From Pelobates cultripes (lineage: Eukaryota > Chordata > Amphibia > Anura > Pelobatidae), in assembly GCA_933207985.1 (NCBI GenBank), contig OW240921.1, forward strand, positions 24,264,735-24,328,734: 64,000 nucleotides of DNA, read 5' to 3'. The notes beneath the pieces were generated by a model. It ran no database searches. It was not told where the DNA came from and worked only from the letters and a program-made list of their open reading frames with translations. Shown here in pieces: positions 1 to 10,395 of this stretch; positions within the stretch are counted from its first letter, which is position 1; the number at the start of each line of letters is the position of its first letter. Position numbers and translations under genes: made by a program.

Positions 1-420
1 GTGGAAGATACCTACAGGGAACTATTAGAGGAAAGAAGGAGACTACACGCACTACTACTCAAGAGACACCTGAGACAACTCCGCAGATCTAAAGGTTTCT
101 TCTACCTCCACGCAAACAAAGGAGGCAAACTCCTCGCACACATGCTCAGGGGACAACAACACCCCTCACAAGTCCACAAATTAAAAACAAGCAACGGCAC
201 TACTACCCAAAACCCGGAGAAAATCGCCAAGGAATTCTTCACTTACTACTCCTCACTTTACAGTACACACTCACAAAGCGACGAAGAAGGCAAGCGAATC
301 AAACAAGGTCACATGGAATGTGACAAATACTTCTCACAGATAAAAGTATACGACGGAATACAAATCTCAAACCCAACGCCTTGCAATTCATTGAATTCGC
401 AGACACACACACCCACATAG
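1..420 (+). pseudogene. L1-type LINE ORF2 fragment (endonuclease-RT linker)
   Basis: The window opens inside a LINE second open reading frame. The translation carries the segment that lies between endonuclease and reverse transcriptase in L1-clade ORF2 proteins: a basic helix rich in Arg and Leu (residues 8-32), then KGFFYLHANKGGKLLA (residues 31-46) and a following FFTYYSSLYS stretch (about residues 79-88). No reverse transcriptase follows. After about residue 100 the frame drifts and stops at 418-420, and the DNA passes directly into a 3' tail. This copy is therefore internally deleted. The GTG at base 1 is an edge effect, not a start. The upstream endonuclease would lie outside the window. 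Family assignment rests on the motif alone. Confidence 0.7.
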
Positions 421-1206
421 ACACAACACACACAAAAGTTTCTTCACATACAAGATACACCATGTTAAGACACGTGCTGCCTCAATTAACTGACTGAACA
501 CACAAAACTCAACATACACCTGACCGAACGACGCTCCCTAAAATGACAGTAAACGCTTCATACAGATAAGACCTGAGTACCCAAAATGAGAATAGCTTAG
601 AGACACATGCCAAATATATGCCATAGGACCTGCGAGACTAACTAATTTATACTTCTTACGACTGAATGAGACCTGCGAGTCTCCAATGTATATATACATG
701 GGCAACAACTGTTCCATAGCAATTGGTTGCATGCAGACATAATGGGACCGCCGTGTCCATACTGAAGCGTTCTCATGACACGTTCGATACTGAAAAACTT
801 GAAACATCCAATAAAAATATATCTACGAAAGATACACCATGTTAAGACACATGCTGCCTCAATTAACTGACTGAGCATAAAAAACTCAACGTAAACCTGA
901 CCAAACGACACATCCTAAAATGACAGTAAACGTTTCATACAGAGGGGACCTGAGTACCCAAACTGAAAATAGCTTAGGGGCACACGCCATGTATATGGAC
1001 CTGCGAGTCCAACTAATTTATGCCTCTTACGATTAAATGAGACCTGCGTGTCTCCAATGTATATCTACATGAGTAACAGCTGTACCAATGCAATTTGCCT
1101 GCATGCAAACATCATGGGACCTGCGTGTCCATACCGAAGCTTTTTCATGACATGTTCGATACTGACAAACTTAAAACATCCAATAAAAATATATTTACAA
1201 AAAAAA
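421..1206 (+). repeat. Tandemly duplicated LINE 3' tail
   Basis: Two copies of a unit of about 377 bp lie head to tail (about 453-829 and 830-1206). Each starts near AGATACACCATGTTAAGACA and ends near CCAATAAAAATATAT, which contains an AATAAA signal. The second copy runs into an A-rich stretch at about 1197-1208. Position directly after the truncated L1 ORF2 fragment, plus the poly(A) signal, suggests a 3' untranslated region that has been duplicated. No coding potential is evident in either unit. Confidence 0.65.
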
Positions 1207-1489
1207 ACTATAGGGTCACCTTTAAGCTTTAGTGGTCCTGTTGACTAAAGTGTCACTTTAAGAATTTTATTTTTGGAGTGGAAGATAAAGCCACCTAATT
1301 TATGAAAAAAAAACTGGTTTCTAACATTGAACAAAGGAAATTTGTCAAGCACTGGCTTAGTCTATTCTAACAGGATTTCAGTCACATTTAATACATGCCA
1401 AAAGGCAGGCCTGTCTATTTTCCTGTCTTCAAAGTGGTTTTTGTTTCCCTAATACATGTATCTATAATTTTATAATGTTAAACAGGGCA
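1207..1489. other. Gene-less spacer
   Basis: No gene or clear element. A short inverted pair around 1210-1262 (CTATAGGGTCACC and AAAGTGTCACTTTA) hints at a decayed TTAA-type element. Confidence 0.4.
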
Positions 1490-1658
1490 TCTCCATACAG
1501 TGGCGTACACACGATCCATGTTGCCCCGTAAAATTGATCCAGGCCCCTGCGTGGGCGGGGCCGCAACACGTGGCGGCGGGCACCTGGTCGCAGGGGTCAC
1601 AGGGCTGCGACCCCTGCGACCGCGGTATGTACGCCAGTGCATGCAGATACACATACAC

Positions 1659-1990
1659 TTAAAGGACCACTATAGGCACTCAGATCACTTAAGCTCAATT
1701 AAGTGGACTGGGTGCCAGGTCCCTCTAGTTTTAATCCTGCAGCTGAAAACATAGCAGTTTCAGAGAAATCCAGCCTCTAGTAGCTGTTTCACTGACAGCT
1801 GCTAGAGGCGCTTCCGCGATTCTCTCTGTGAAAATCGCATAGTAATGCTTTCCTATGGGCGGTTTGAATGCGCGCGTGGCTCTTGCCGCGCATGCGCATT
1901 TAGAGCTGAGAGGCGTATCGGGGCGGAAAGATCCCAAGCACCAAGGGAGCACAGCGCTGGAGAAAGGTAAGTGCTATAGGGGTTTTAACC
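1659..1990 (+). mobile_element. TTAA-type multi-hairpin MITE, left part
   Basis: It begins TTAAAGGACCACTATAGGCA, the same terminus as the complete copy at 58651-59151, and follows the same order of hairpins: the GGCAC...GTGCC hairpin, the CTCTAG...CTAGAG hairpin and the CTTTCCTATG segment. It breaks off at the GGTAAGT...TTTTAACC segment, where a CA-rich array takes over. The right TTAA end is missing. Confidence 0.65.
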
Positions 1991-2280
1991 ACACACACAC
2001 ACACACTCTCACGAACAGACACACAAATATATACACATTAGCTAACAGACACACACTCAGTGACAGACATACATACACACACACACACTCACTGACAGAC
2101 ACACATACACTCTCACTGACAAACACACACTCACTAACAGATACACACAAACTAACACTCAGTAACACACTCACTGACACACACACACACACTGACACTC
2201 ACTAGCAGACACACACTCAATAACAGACACACACACACACTGACACACAAAAACTAACACACATACACACTCACATTTTT
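1990..2280. repeat. CA-rich microsatellite with CTNACAGACACA units
   Basis: Imperfect repeats of ACACACAC interleaved with CTCACTGACAGACACA-type units. The C/A-rich strand is the plus strand throughout. It ends at an AT tract (TTTTTTTAAATTTAATC, about 2276-2291) whose reverse complement resembles the sequence that precedes the GT array of the hAT-type element at 38368-39211. Confidence 0.85.
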
Positions 2281-2702
2281 TTAAATTTAATCCCCCAGGA
2301 ATCCCTGGGGATTGAGTGCTGAGTGGATTTCCCTGGGGTCCAATGGGGCTGCTGGGCGGCCTGTCCTGCAGGCGGCGATGGAGCACTGATCCAACTGTTC
2401 AGCTCCCTCGCATGCCTCTTACTGATGCCAGAGCCGGAGTGACGTCATATTCCGGCTCCGGCATCACTGTGGTGTGCGCGAGGGAGCTGGGCAGAGAGCG
2501 CTCAGGGAAGAATGCTCCCTCGCGTGCGCGCGCGACCGGTGACACCACTGCCAGCCTCGGGGGGCCCTGAGGTGGCCAGCTCCTGGGCCCCCCAGGAGAA
2601 AAGGCTGGCAAACTGGCGTACATACCTGGTCACAGGGCGGCCGGGCCCCCTGGTGGGCCGGGCCCAGTTGCAGGGGTCATAGTACACGCCAGTGTCTCCA
2701 TA

Positions 2703-3183
2703 GGTCAGGGGTTGAGTACTAGGGGTTACGCTGTAGAGCCCAAAAGTAGAGGAGCAAATTCTAATGCTGCACTACCTTTAATATTCATCAGGTGTTACTG
2801 ATTCTTTTCATAAAGTAGTTGCACAAAATAACATTATACTGTGTGAAATGTGAATCATGAGCTGGATCCTGTAATTTTAATTATAAAAAACAACAGATTA
2901 GTCAGCATAACTGTGTGATTCAGAGATGGTTTTAGGAAACACCCTTTATATTCACACTTCATTGCCAAAACACAATTAGCTTTACATTTACAGATGATCA
3001 ATCTGTACACAGAATGCCAGAGGAAGGTGATGAGTAAACATCTCAAATATTTGCAAAACAAGTTTAGAAAGGATTGTCCGTATGATGGCTCTAACAAACA
3101 TCTTGAATGTATCAGAAAGTAATTTTCATCATGAGAAAGAGATAGCAACGTCTATCAATAGGTGTCATATCATAAGAAGTCTC
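2703..3183. other. Gene-less spacer
   Basis: AT-rich sequence with no coding or repeat signal that I can support. Confidence 0.4.
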
Positions 3184-3634
3184 TTAATGGAACACTCCAA
3201 GCACCATAACTACTACAGCTCACTCCAAGCACCATAACCACTACATCTCTCCCTGGTGCCCCACTACTGTAAGAAGATGAACCATTTTAGGACAGTTTAA
3301 TGACTTACCTGGAGTTTGCTCAGTGTTGCTCCTTACCTCCTCTCTGCAGTCAGGAGACATGGAAGCTCCCGCTTAGGAGTTTCTGACAGTTCCCCGAGTT
3401 AAGTACCAACTCATTGGCTGAGAGTGCCCACTGACTGATCTCCACCAATGAGCTAAGTGGGCTTAACTGAGACAGAGAGCTTCTGGCTTTATATAGTGGA
3501 GGCAGGAAAGGGTGTCAAGCGGTCCCCGGTAAGAAGTCAAACCATTTTAAATTGGTTTGAATACTTTTATTGGGGGAGTTCCAGGGCACTCCTGTCACCA
3601 TAACCACTACAGTGTACTTGGATTGTTTCTTTAA
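3184..3634. mobile_element. TTAA-flanked MITE, AACACTCCAAGCACC family
   Basis: The left end reads TTAATGGAACACTCCAAGCA and the reverse complement of the right end reads TTAAAGAAACAATCCAAGTA, giving imperfect terminal inverted repeats that finish in TTAA on both sides. TTAA target sites are typical of piggyBac-type transposons. The terminal segment is partly duplicated on the left (CACTCCAAGCACCATAAC occurs twice, about 3195-3240). No transposase is present. A right end of the same family appears near 50120-50150. Confidence 0.65.
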
Positions 3635-4608
3635 AGTGGCTTGGGGCACATCAATATGCCATGGCACATTGGTCAAAATCCACTTTTCTAGGGTACCAGG
3701 AACCCTCCAACTGGCCTTTAATATAACATTCACTTTGTATTTACAATCAATAATTCTCGCTATAGCAAATAACCCTGATTGTCTTCAGACATGTAATAAG
3801 TTGAATGCAATTCTTAAGTTTGTTTTTAGAATAAATAAATATATTTCAGCATTTAAATTGCAGTTCCACCTGCTAATTAATGAAAAGTAGTAAGTGAGTT
3901 TACCTTAAAGTTTACACTTCAAACGTTTCATACCTAACTAGGAAGATTAGCACATGTGACACTGATTCCACCTCCATCCACAAACACACTCTTTTATCTA
4001 GTGGTACATGTCTTCTTTGATACCTACTCCGCAATACAAATACACATAATCCTAGGTTTTAATACATATATCACAAGCATCGTTTTGTAGGATTATTATT
4101 ATTTTTTTTTAAAGTGCATTCTTTACCTTCCCTATCTAGCTACCCATGATGTACGTGTCTGCTTCCTGTGTTCTAAAAACCACAGCTTTATCTCTTCCAC
4201 AACCAGTATCCCTTTCTATTTAATTAGAAGTAGATGCTAGTCTCGCAGCTGCCTTTAATAAGAGCTGTATATGGACGTGATGGTTAGGCTCAGCATGTGT
4301 CTGCCTTCTTTTAAAGTCTTTATAATAGAAAGATAAGAAAAGGCTCTTACAAGTTGCTAAGTAAATCTTTTCCTCCCAAAACTGGCATCGGGAGTATAAA
4401 TGCCAGTCAGAGTAATGAACACATGTGGAATTTCCACACACATTTTCACCCAACGGTCTCTACACGCATGAATCACATCAAACGACATGGTCATTCTGTG
4501 TGAATTTTCTTTAATACAAATCTGTAGCTTCTGCGAGGACAAGGGATTGGCAGGGACTTCTCATGCTAAACTGATCCTTCCATCGTTCTCAACAGGAGCA
4601 CAAAAGTT
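3635..4608. other. Gene-less spacer
   Basis: AT-rich, no recognised gene or repeat. Confidence 0.4.
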
Positions 4609-4813
4609 TGATTTTATTAAGGCACAGAGGCTCCTATTATGCTGCACTCTTTCTTTATTTCCCTCAGCAGCAAAAAATATAACATTAAAAAAATCATCAA
4701 ACCACATGTATATAACATCAGAGATCAATCTTCCTAGTAACCAGAACAGCCAATCAGCATCCAGTCCTTGGCATAATAGGCGGTAACCATTAGAACACTT
4801 CCTCTTTCTTTGC
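4609..4813. repeat. DIRS-type left inverted terminal repeat
   Basis: The reverse complement of this stretch matches 6691-6816 continued at 13015-13092 (about 205 versus 204 bp), with scattered mismatches. Shared landmarks include GCCAATCAGCAT, GGCGGTAACCATTAGA and TTTCCCTCAGCAGCAAA. Inverted termini together with the RT and recombinase remnants inside identify a DIRS-like element. The outer 25 bp also recur inside the element at about 6298-6324, as expected for the internal complementary region of DIRS elements. Confidence 0.75.
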
Positions 4814-5256
4814 TGCTCCCTCAGTTAAGTACACTGCTCCCATGATTTTCTTAACTGTGGGATATTAATCTAATGTTTACTTCATGTTCATGTTCATTGT
4901 AGTTTACTTCATGTTCATGTTCATTGTAGTTTACTTATCCTTTTAATTTTCCATTTTAATTTATTTACTGTTATTTCACTGTTATTTATTAATTTCGTTC
5001 ACATTTATATTTATCCAAGTATTGATAATTCAATAATTGCTCTCCTTGCGTTTACCTTTGCCCCCTGGCCCCTTTAGGTCATGGGTTGTGTGTGAGGGTC
5101 GTTTGCATTCGTTTCCTGAAATTTTGCCGATAGCCTTGCCTCTTCCTGTCTAAACCTTGTTGGGGTTTAGCAGTTTTGGTGAACGGACGGCTCTTGTCCT
5201 CTTTCTGCGTTTTTTCACTTAACTGTGAGTTTATTTCAGATTTTTTACCTTGTGGG
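4814..5256 (+). mobile_element. DIRS element interior, non-coding left part
   Basis: Contains a perfect 27-bp direct duplication (about 4879-4932, unit TTTACTTCATGTTCATGTTC plus seven bases). Otherwise AT-rich with no recognisable reading frame. Confidence 0.45.
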
Positions 5257-5264
5257 TTAAGCAA

Positions 5265-5605
5265 TAGTGATGTCCCGAACGGTTCGCGAACGGTTCGCCA
5301 CGGACTCATCATTGAGTAAACTTTGACCCTGTACCTCACAGTCAGCAGATACATTCCAGCCAATCAGCAGCAGACCCTCCCACCTCCTGGACAGCATCCA
5401 TTTTACATTAATTGTGAAGCTGCATTCTTAGTGAGCTGTCCAGGAGGTGGGAGGGTCTGGGAGGGAGGGTCTGCTGCTGATTGGCTGGAATGTGTCTGCT
5501 GACTGTGAGGTATAGGGTCAAAGTTTACTCAATGATGGGTCCGTGGCGAACCGTTCGTGGCGAACTGTTCACGAACCGTTCGGCAAACCGTTCGGGACAT
5601 CACTA
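5265..5605. mobile_element. Foldback hAT-type MITE
   Basis: Two arms of about 130 bp or more (5265-5395 and about 5435-5605) are near-complete inverted copies around a loop of about 40 bp. The ends are TAGTGATGTCCCGAACGG and CCGTTCGGGACATCACTA. The flanks TTAAGCAA (5257-5264) and TTAATCAA (5606-5613) match at 7 of 8 positions, fitting hAT. The arms contain repeated GAACGGTTCGC and GGCGAAC motifs. It sits inside the DIRS-like element, so it is younger than that element. Confidence 0.8.
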
Positions 5606-5670
5606 TTAATCAACCCTATTTTAGGTTTCCTTCTTTAGCTATTCTATTATATTATACTCTGTATTTATAA

Positions 5671-6082
5671 TGCAGTCTGACAGAGATTTGCCCTCTGGGA
5701 CTCATGCGACCCCTCAGGTCCCCACACACACCTGACGTGGACTCTGACGCTGCTAATAAACCTAGGTTTCCTTAGAAACTGGGACAAATCCGTGCTGGCT
5801 CCCTCCCAACGTATCAAATTCCTGGGACTAGTAGTCGATTCCACTCTCCAGACTCTACATTTACCAACAGCGGAGCTGGTAAATATCAAAAAAGAAATCA
5901 GACAAACGTTGTCTAGTCCCCAACTCACCCTCAAGCATTTGGCACGAGTCATTGGACTACTAGTGGCTTCCATCCAAGCCATATATCCGGGCCCTCTGCA
6001 TTATCAGGCAACGACAGCTGTTCATCTCCTTCTGCAAGCCACACCTTCCAGTATCCTCTCCTTCGTTGGCCCGCTAGGTTGA
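5671..6082 (+). pseudogene. DIRS-type gag start and RT/RNase H fragment
   Basis: A possible gag start (ATG at about 5671) is followed after a short stretch by a frame from about 5760 to 6082. It carries QRIKFLGLVVDSTLQTLHLP, LKHLARVIGLLVAS and YPGPLHYQA, the pattern of the RT to RNase H junction of DIRS-type polymerases. The catalytic RT palm lies upstream in intact elements and is absent here. The frame ends at 6080-6082, and recombinase sequence follows within 20 bp. The element therefore has at least two internal deletions. Confidence 0.7.
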
Positions 6083-6094
6083 ATGGATTATGAC

Positions 6095-6287
6095 TCTAGT
6101 CAGCATTGATACTTCAGTATTCTCTCCACATTCGGTACGTGGTGCTATGGCTTCTAAAGCTTCTGAAGTCGGCTGCCGTTTAGAATATATTTTGTGAGCT
6201 GCCGACAGGTCATCAGAATCTACGTTTCAAGATTTTTATTTTAAACCGATTCAACATTTTGCTAGAACGGTCATTTCACAGCTTTAA
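6095..6287 (+). pseudogene. DIRS-type tyrosine recombinase C-terminal remnant
   Basis: In one frame the sequence encodes IDTSVFSPHSVRGAMASKAS and, after one in-frame stop, AADRSSESTFQDFYFKPIQH followed by a terminal stop at 6285-6287. This matches the end of the tyrosine recombinases used by DIRS elements in place of a DDE integrase: the HxxR box (HSVRG) is visible, and the FQDFYFKP stretch is where the nucleophilic tyrosine would be expected. An internal TGA (about 6195) and loss of the N-terminal part make it non-functional. Confidence 0.7.
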
Positions 6288-6690
6288 ACTAGCATAAAGG
6301 AGCCTCCGTGTCTTAATAAAATTACCAGATTTTAAAATTTTATGACGTAAGGCGAGTTTTATCCCTCCTGCCCTTCCCTTGATGACATACTGGCTCGGTA
6401 AGTTGTTGCTTCGCGGTAAGTCTCAGTGATGCATGTTAAGTCTATACAGGTTCTATCGTATGTGGGTTAATCTTTTACAAATGTTTCGAATATTATTATA
6501 TAATATATATTATGATTGATGTATATTTTGCGGTAAATTACGATGCATACATCCAGTTACGGCTTGGATATCACTATATTGTTTCTATCTTACAGCTTAA
6601 CTTTGAGGTTACGTTGATGATTCCGTACTGACTGCCTGTTGTGGATTTGTTTTCTTCATGGTTCTGGATGTTCTGTTTCTCTTCAGGATT
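6288..6690 (+). mobile_element. DIRS internal complementary region and flank
   Basis: Around 6298-6324 the sequence AGGAGCCTCCGTGTCTTAAT repeats the outer edge of both inverted terminal repeats (4609-4634 reversed, 13066-13092). A third internal copy of the termini is characteristic of DIRS elements and is thought to template circular replication. The rest is AT-rich and non-coding. Confidence 0.6.
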
Positions 6691-6816
6691 GCAAGAAAGA
6701 GGAAGTGATCTAATGGTTACCGCCTTATTTGCCGAGGACTGAATGCTAATTGGCTGTTCCAGTTACTATGAAGATTGACCTCTGATGTTAAATACATGTT
6801 TTTTGATGATTTTTTA
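6691..6816. repeat. DIRS right inverted terminal repeat, inner part
   Basis: Inverse match to 4690-4813. It is interrupted at 6816 by the L1 insertion, whose 13-bp duplication TGATGATTTTTTA occupies 6804-6816 and recurs at 13002-13014. Confidence 0.8.
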
Positions 6817-7378
6817 TTTTTTTTTTATAATTCTTTATTTATGTCAAGGTTCGACACCACAGCAAGGTATACAACACAATTCAGATGCTTCCATTAACAC
6901 GTATACATATAATCGGAAGCTAGTGTCAGTATTATGTATTTTCATAAAAAACAGCCTGTAACAATTAAACAACCCATGTCTTGTGAACTCGAAAAGTCCT
7001 TAAATAGTGGCGTCGCCCCCGTTTTTAATTTTATTTCATATATGTGCGCCTCTTTTAGCCTCTACGCGTGTATAACCTGGGTAGCGAGTACAAGCCATTC
7101 AGAACACTCACTTATGTTAACAGATACAGAACATTGTGGAACAGAGTACAAAATAGCTTTGTGGTTCGGCACCATACCCCTCCAGTAAGGGTCCCGGCTG
7201 CGAACCACAATAGAAAGTAAGGCCAAGAGTAAAGGAAAGGAAAGAGAAGAGTAAAGAAATAAGTCCGACGGGGCAATAAGGTGACAAGGAGAAGGCTGCC
7301 AGGGAGGGTGGGCCCGGGGAAGAGACGGGGCGCGAGACCCCCTCTCCCCACCACCGCCCCCTAGGTTCCCCGTTCCTC
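6817..7378 (-). other. L1 3' UTR and poly(A) tail
   Basis: Non-coding. It contains AATAAAGAATTAT followed by the A-rich tail on the minus strand (6817-6835). Confidence 0.7.
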
Positions 7379-10300
7379 CTATCCCCCTAGCGGGCTCTCA
7401 TCCCAAGGTCCCCAGACCTTCCAAAATGTTCCCAAGGATCCTCGTATTCTAGCTGTCAAGTCATCCATAAGTCTCACCTCTCTTATCCGTGAGTATACAC
7501 TAGCCATTGGTGGGGCTTCCGGTTTTAGCCAGGTGTATGCTATTGCTCGCCGTGCTGCCAGGGTGAGTTTATGAAGTAGAGTCTGTTCCCGTCTCGTCCA
7601 GCCGTCGACTGACCTGCTGAGGAGATACACCCAGGGGTCTAAATCTGGGGCCCTAGAGAAAACCTGGGTCAGGAGGTCCTATACGGCCTCCCAGAAGCCC
7701 TTGAGCTTCGGGCATCCCCACCACATATGCAAGTCGGTTCCTTTATGCCCACACCCTTTATGCATTTTAACGAGTTGTACTGGGGTCATGTACCACCTGA
7801 ACATCATCTTAAAGGCCTGTTCTTGTAATGCTACACATATCGAGGTAGTTCTACCAGCCTCCCAAATCTCTTGCCACTCCTGTCCCTATTCAAAGGGACC
7901 GGAAGAGCCTGGAAGAGGAACAAGGCCCTTGGCAGGACGTTCATCTTGACAGCGTGGATCCGCCCTATCCGAGAGATCGGCTTGTCAATCCACCTGTCCA
8001 TGTCCCTCATCAATGCTTGCCATAACGGGGCGTAGTTACTCGCATATAATTCGGTAGGATCGGCGGTTAATTGAATCCCTAGATATTTAATTGAGCGTGC
8101 CTCTATCTTTAGCTGATGCTCTCTTTGTATCTGGGCTACCTTGTCTCTTGGCATCCTGATGGGGAGCGCGCTCGATTTTTCCATATTCACTTTAAATCCA
8201 GAGAGTTCCCCATAATGTGCCAGGACTTCCCTCAATGCTGTCAAAGATTCCCTAGGTCTCGTAAGTGTCAGCAGGACGTCATCGGCGTAAGCCGCTACTA
8301 AAAATTCCCTGCCCCCCACCCGCACCCCGTGAATCCCCGGGTTTTTCCGTAGCGCCTGGAGAAAGGGCTCCAAGGATAATATAAAGAGCAACGGGGACAG
8401 TGGGCAGCCCTGCCTGGTCCCATTATGGAGGGGAAAGGGGGAAAGGGGGAAAGCGGCGCTCCCGAGACCAGCACCTGTGCTCGAGGGTTACAATACATGG
8501 CCTGTACCATGGTAATGTACTCCTCGGGGAAACCCAAGTGTCGTAGCACCGTAAACATATACTGCCACCGCACTCTATCGAAAGCTTTTTCAGCATCAAT
8601 AGAGACTGCCAGTGTAGGTGTATTCGTCATCGTTTGTTTCCAGATGAGATCAATATTTCTACGGGTATTTTCAAACAATTGACGGCCAGGGATGAAACCC
8701 ACTTGGTCAGGGTTAATAAGATGTGTCAAGTATGGGGAGAGTTGCTCGGCCAGTATCTTAGCTAGGATCTTCATGTCCTGATTTATAAGGGAAATGGGCG
8801 TATAACTCTCAGGCCTCAGCGGGTCCTTATCCGGTTTAGGTAGCAGTACCACTGAAGCTAAGGTCATGTCCGGGGTCGGAGTGCCCCCAGACCGAAAATG
8901 ATTAAAAAGTTTTCGCATATGGGGTACCAGCTCCTCCCTAAATGTCTTATAGTAGGTGCCATCAAACCCGTCTGGTCCCGGGGCCCTATTTCCCCCCAGC
9001 CCCCCGATCGCCCTGTCCACCTCCTCGTCCGTTATCTCAGCTGCCAGTTGTGCCCCGACCCCTCCGGTAGCTTCGGTAGCCCCAGGCCAACTAGATATCT
9101 ATCGATGCGGTCCACCTCCTGGGTGCCTCCCTGGACGTCCGCGGATGTGTGATTATACAATGTCCGATAGAAGTCCCCAAAGACTTCTGCTATCTCCCTA
9201 GGCATAGTCCTCAAGGACCCGTCAGCATGTCTGATGGATGTGATGTGCGTACGGCGCTGCAGAGGCCGTAGAGTCCTGGCTAACATAGTGTCCATTTTAT
9301 CCCTTTTTTCGTAGTAAAATCGTTTAGTCCACGTCAGGGACCTAGCTACATCGTCTAACAACAGGGTTCGTATTTCGTGTCTAATAGTCTCTACCCTTCT
9401 CAATGTGTCTCCTGTGGAAAGCGTCTGGTGTCTCTGCTCTGCCCCCTTCAAATCCTTAAGGAGCCTCTCTAGGGTTTGTGTTTTTGATTTTTTCCGGCTT
9501 GTTGCTATGCTATTACCGCCTTGTGGGCTGCCCAGATCGTGGGTACACTAACGTCAGGTGTGTCATTAACCTTAAAGAACTCCACTATCTCATTATGTAG
9601 TTGTTCCGTAATTGTGGGGTCCCGCAGCAATGAGGTACTAAGCCTCCACGTCCAGGGGGTCGCTGCACATAGATTCCCAAGGGTTATTGTAACCTCAGCA
9701 TGATCAGACCACGTAATGGTCCCTATCGTCGAGTCCGTGGTCCGGGCGAGACAACTACCATTGACTAAAAAGAAGTCGATTCGGGAATAGGTGCCATGTG
9801 GGGCCGAGTAATAAGTATAGTCAACCGCACTCGGGTGATGGGCCCTCCAAATATCCACTAAACCTGAACCTGTGATAAACTCCTGTAGCAGTTTATCTTG
9901 TCTCCCCCTGCCCTGCGACCGGGGCACACCTTTGTGGGTACTTCTGTCTACTGCCGGGCTCGGCGTTGCATTAAAATCCCCTCCTACCATAATCATGCCC
10001 TTTGGTAGCTTCTGGAGCTTATCTCCTAAAGTGGTCCAGAAGTCCGGGTCTGGACAGTTGGGAGCGTACACGTTCAACAAGTGGAGGGTATGGGAGTAAA
10101 GCACTCCTGACACAATGATATAGCGTCCCTCTCTGTCTGCCTCCGTCCCAGTAACCTGCAGTGGGCAGCTACTGCGCACTAGGATTGCCACCCCATTGTG
10201 CTTCCGGTGAGCTCTGGCCTCATACGAGGCCGAATAGGTATGATCCCTCAGAGGGAAGCGTCCCAGTTTGGGGAGATGGGTCTCCTGAATAAAAGCAATA

Positions 10301-10395
10301 TCAGCTTTCGTTCTCTTCAGCTCTCGAAAGAGCAGTCGCCGTTTGGTCGGGGCGTTAAGGCCCCTCACATTCAGCGAAGTAAGTTTAACCGTCAT
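7379..10395 (-). pseudogene. L1 ORF2: endonuclease plus reverse transcriptase, broken
   Basis: ORF2 supplies target-primed reverse transcription. The endonuclease part (10395-9505) reads from an ATG and shows SLNVRGLN, FIQETHL, VGGDFNATP, SRIDFFLV and WSDHAEV, covering the N, E, D/N and SDH active-site boxes of the APE-like fold. A TAG at 9505-9507 ends this frame. A frameshift follows and the linker continues at 9451-9032. The RT continues at 9020-8298 with APGPDGF, SLINQDMKILAKIL and SIDAEKAFDRVRW. After a further shift, 8391-7831 carries AYADDVLL, the catalytic box. The C-terminal part reaches about 7800-7700 (a Cys/His stretch, CGHK and WWGCP) and ends at 7379. At least one stop and several frameshifts disable it. 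Confidence 0.85.

Larger units (their letters stand above)
1498..2694. mobile_element. Compound hAT-type element with 8-bp duplication
   Basis: The left end is CAGTGGCGTACAC and the reverse complement of the right end is CACTGGCGTGTAC. The outer flanks are a perfect 8-bp duplication, TCTCCATA (1490-1497 and 2695-2702), which is the hAT signature. Each end is itself a short GC-rich inverted-repeat module: 1498-1640 begins CAGTGGCGTAC and ends GTACGCCAGTG, and 2611-2694 repeats that pattern. The interior is foreign: a partial TTAA element (1659-1990), a CA-rich array (1990-2280) and a GC-rich stretch with a CGCGCG run near 2530. No transposase is present, so it is non-autonomous. Confidence 0.75.
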
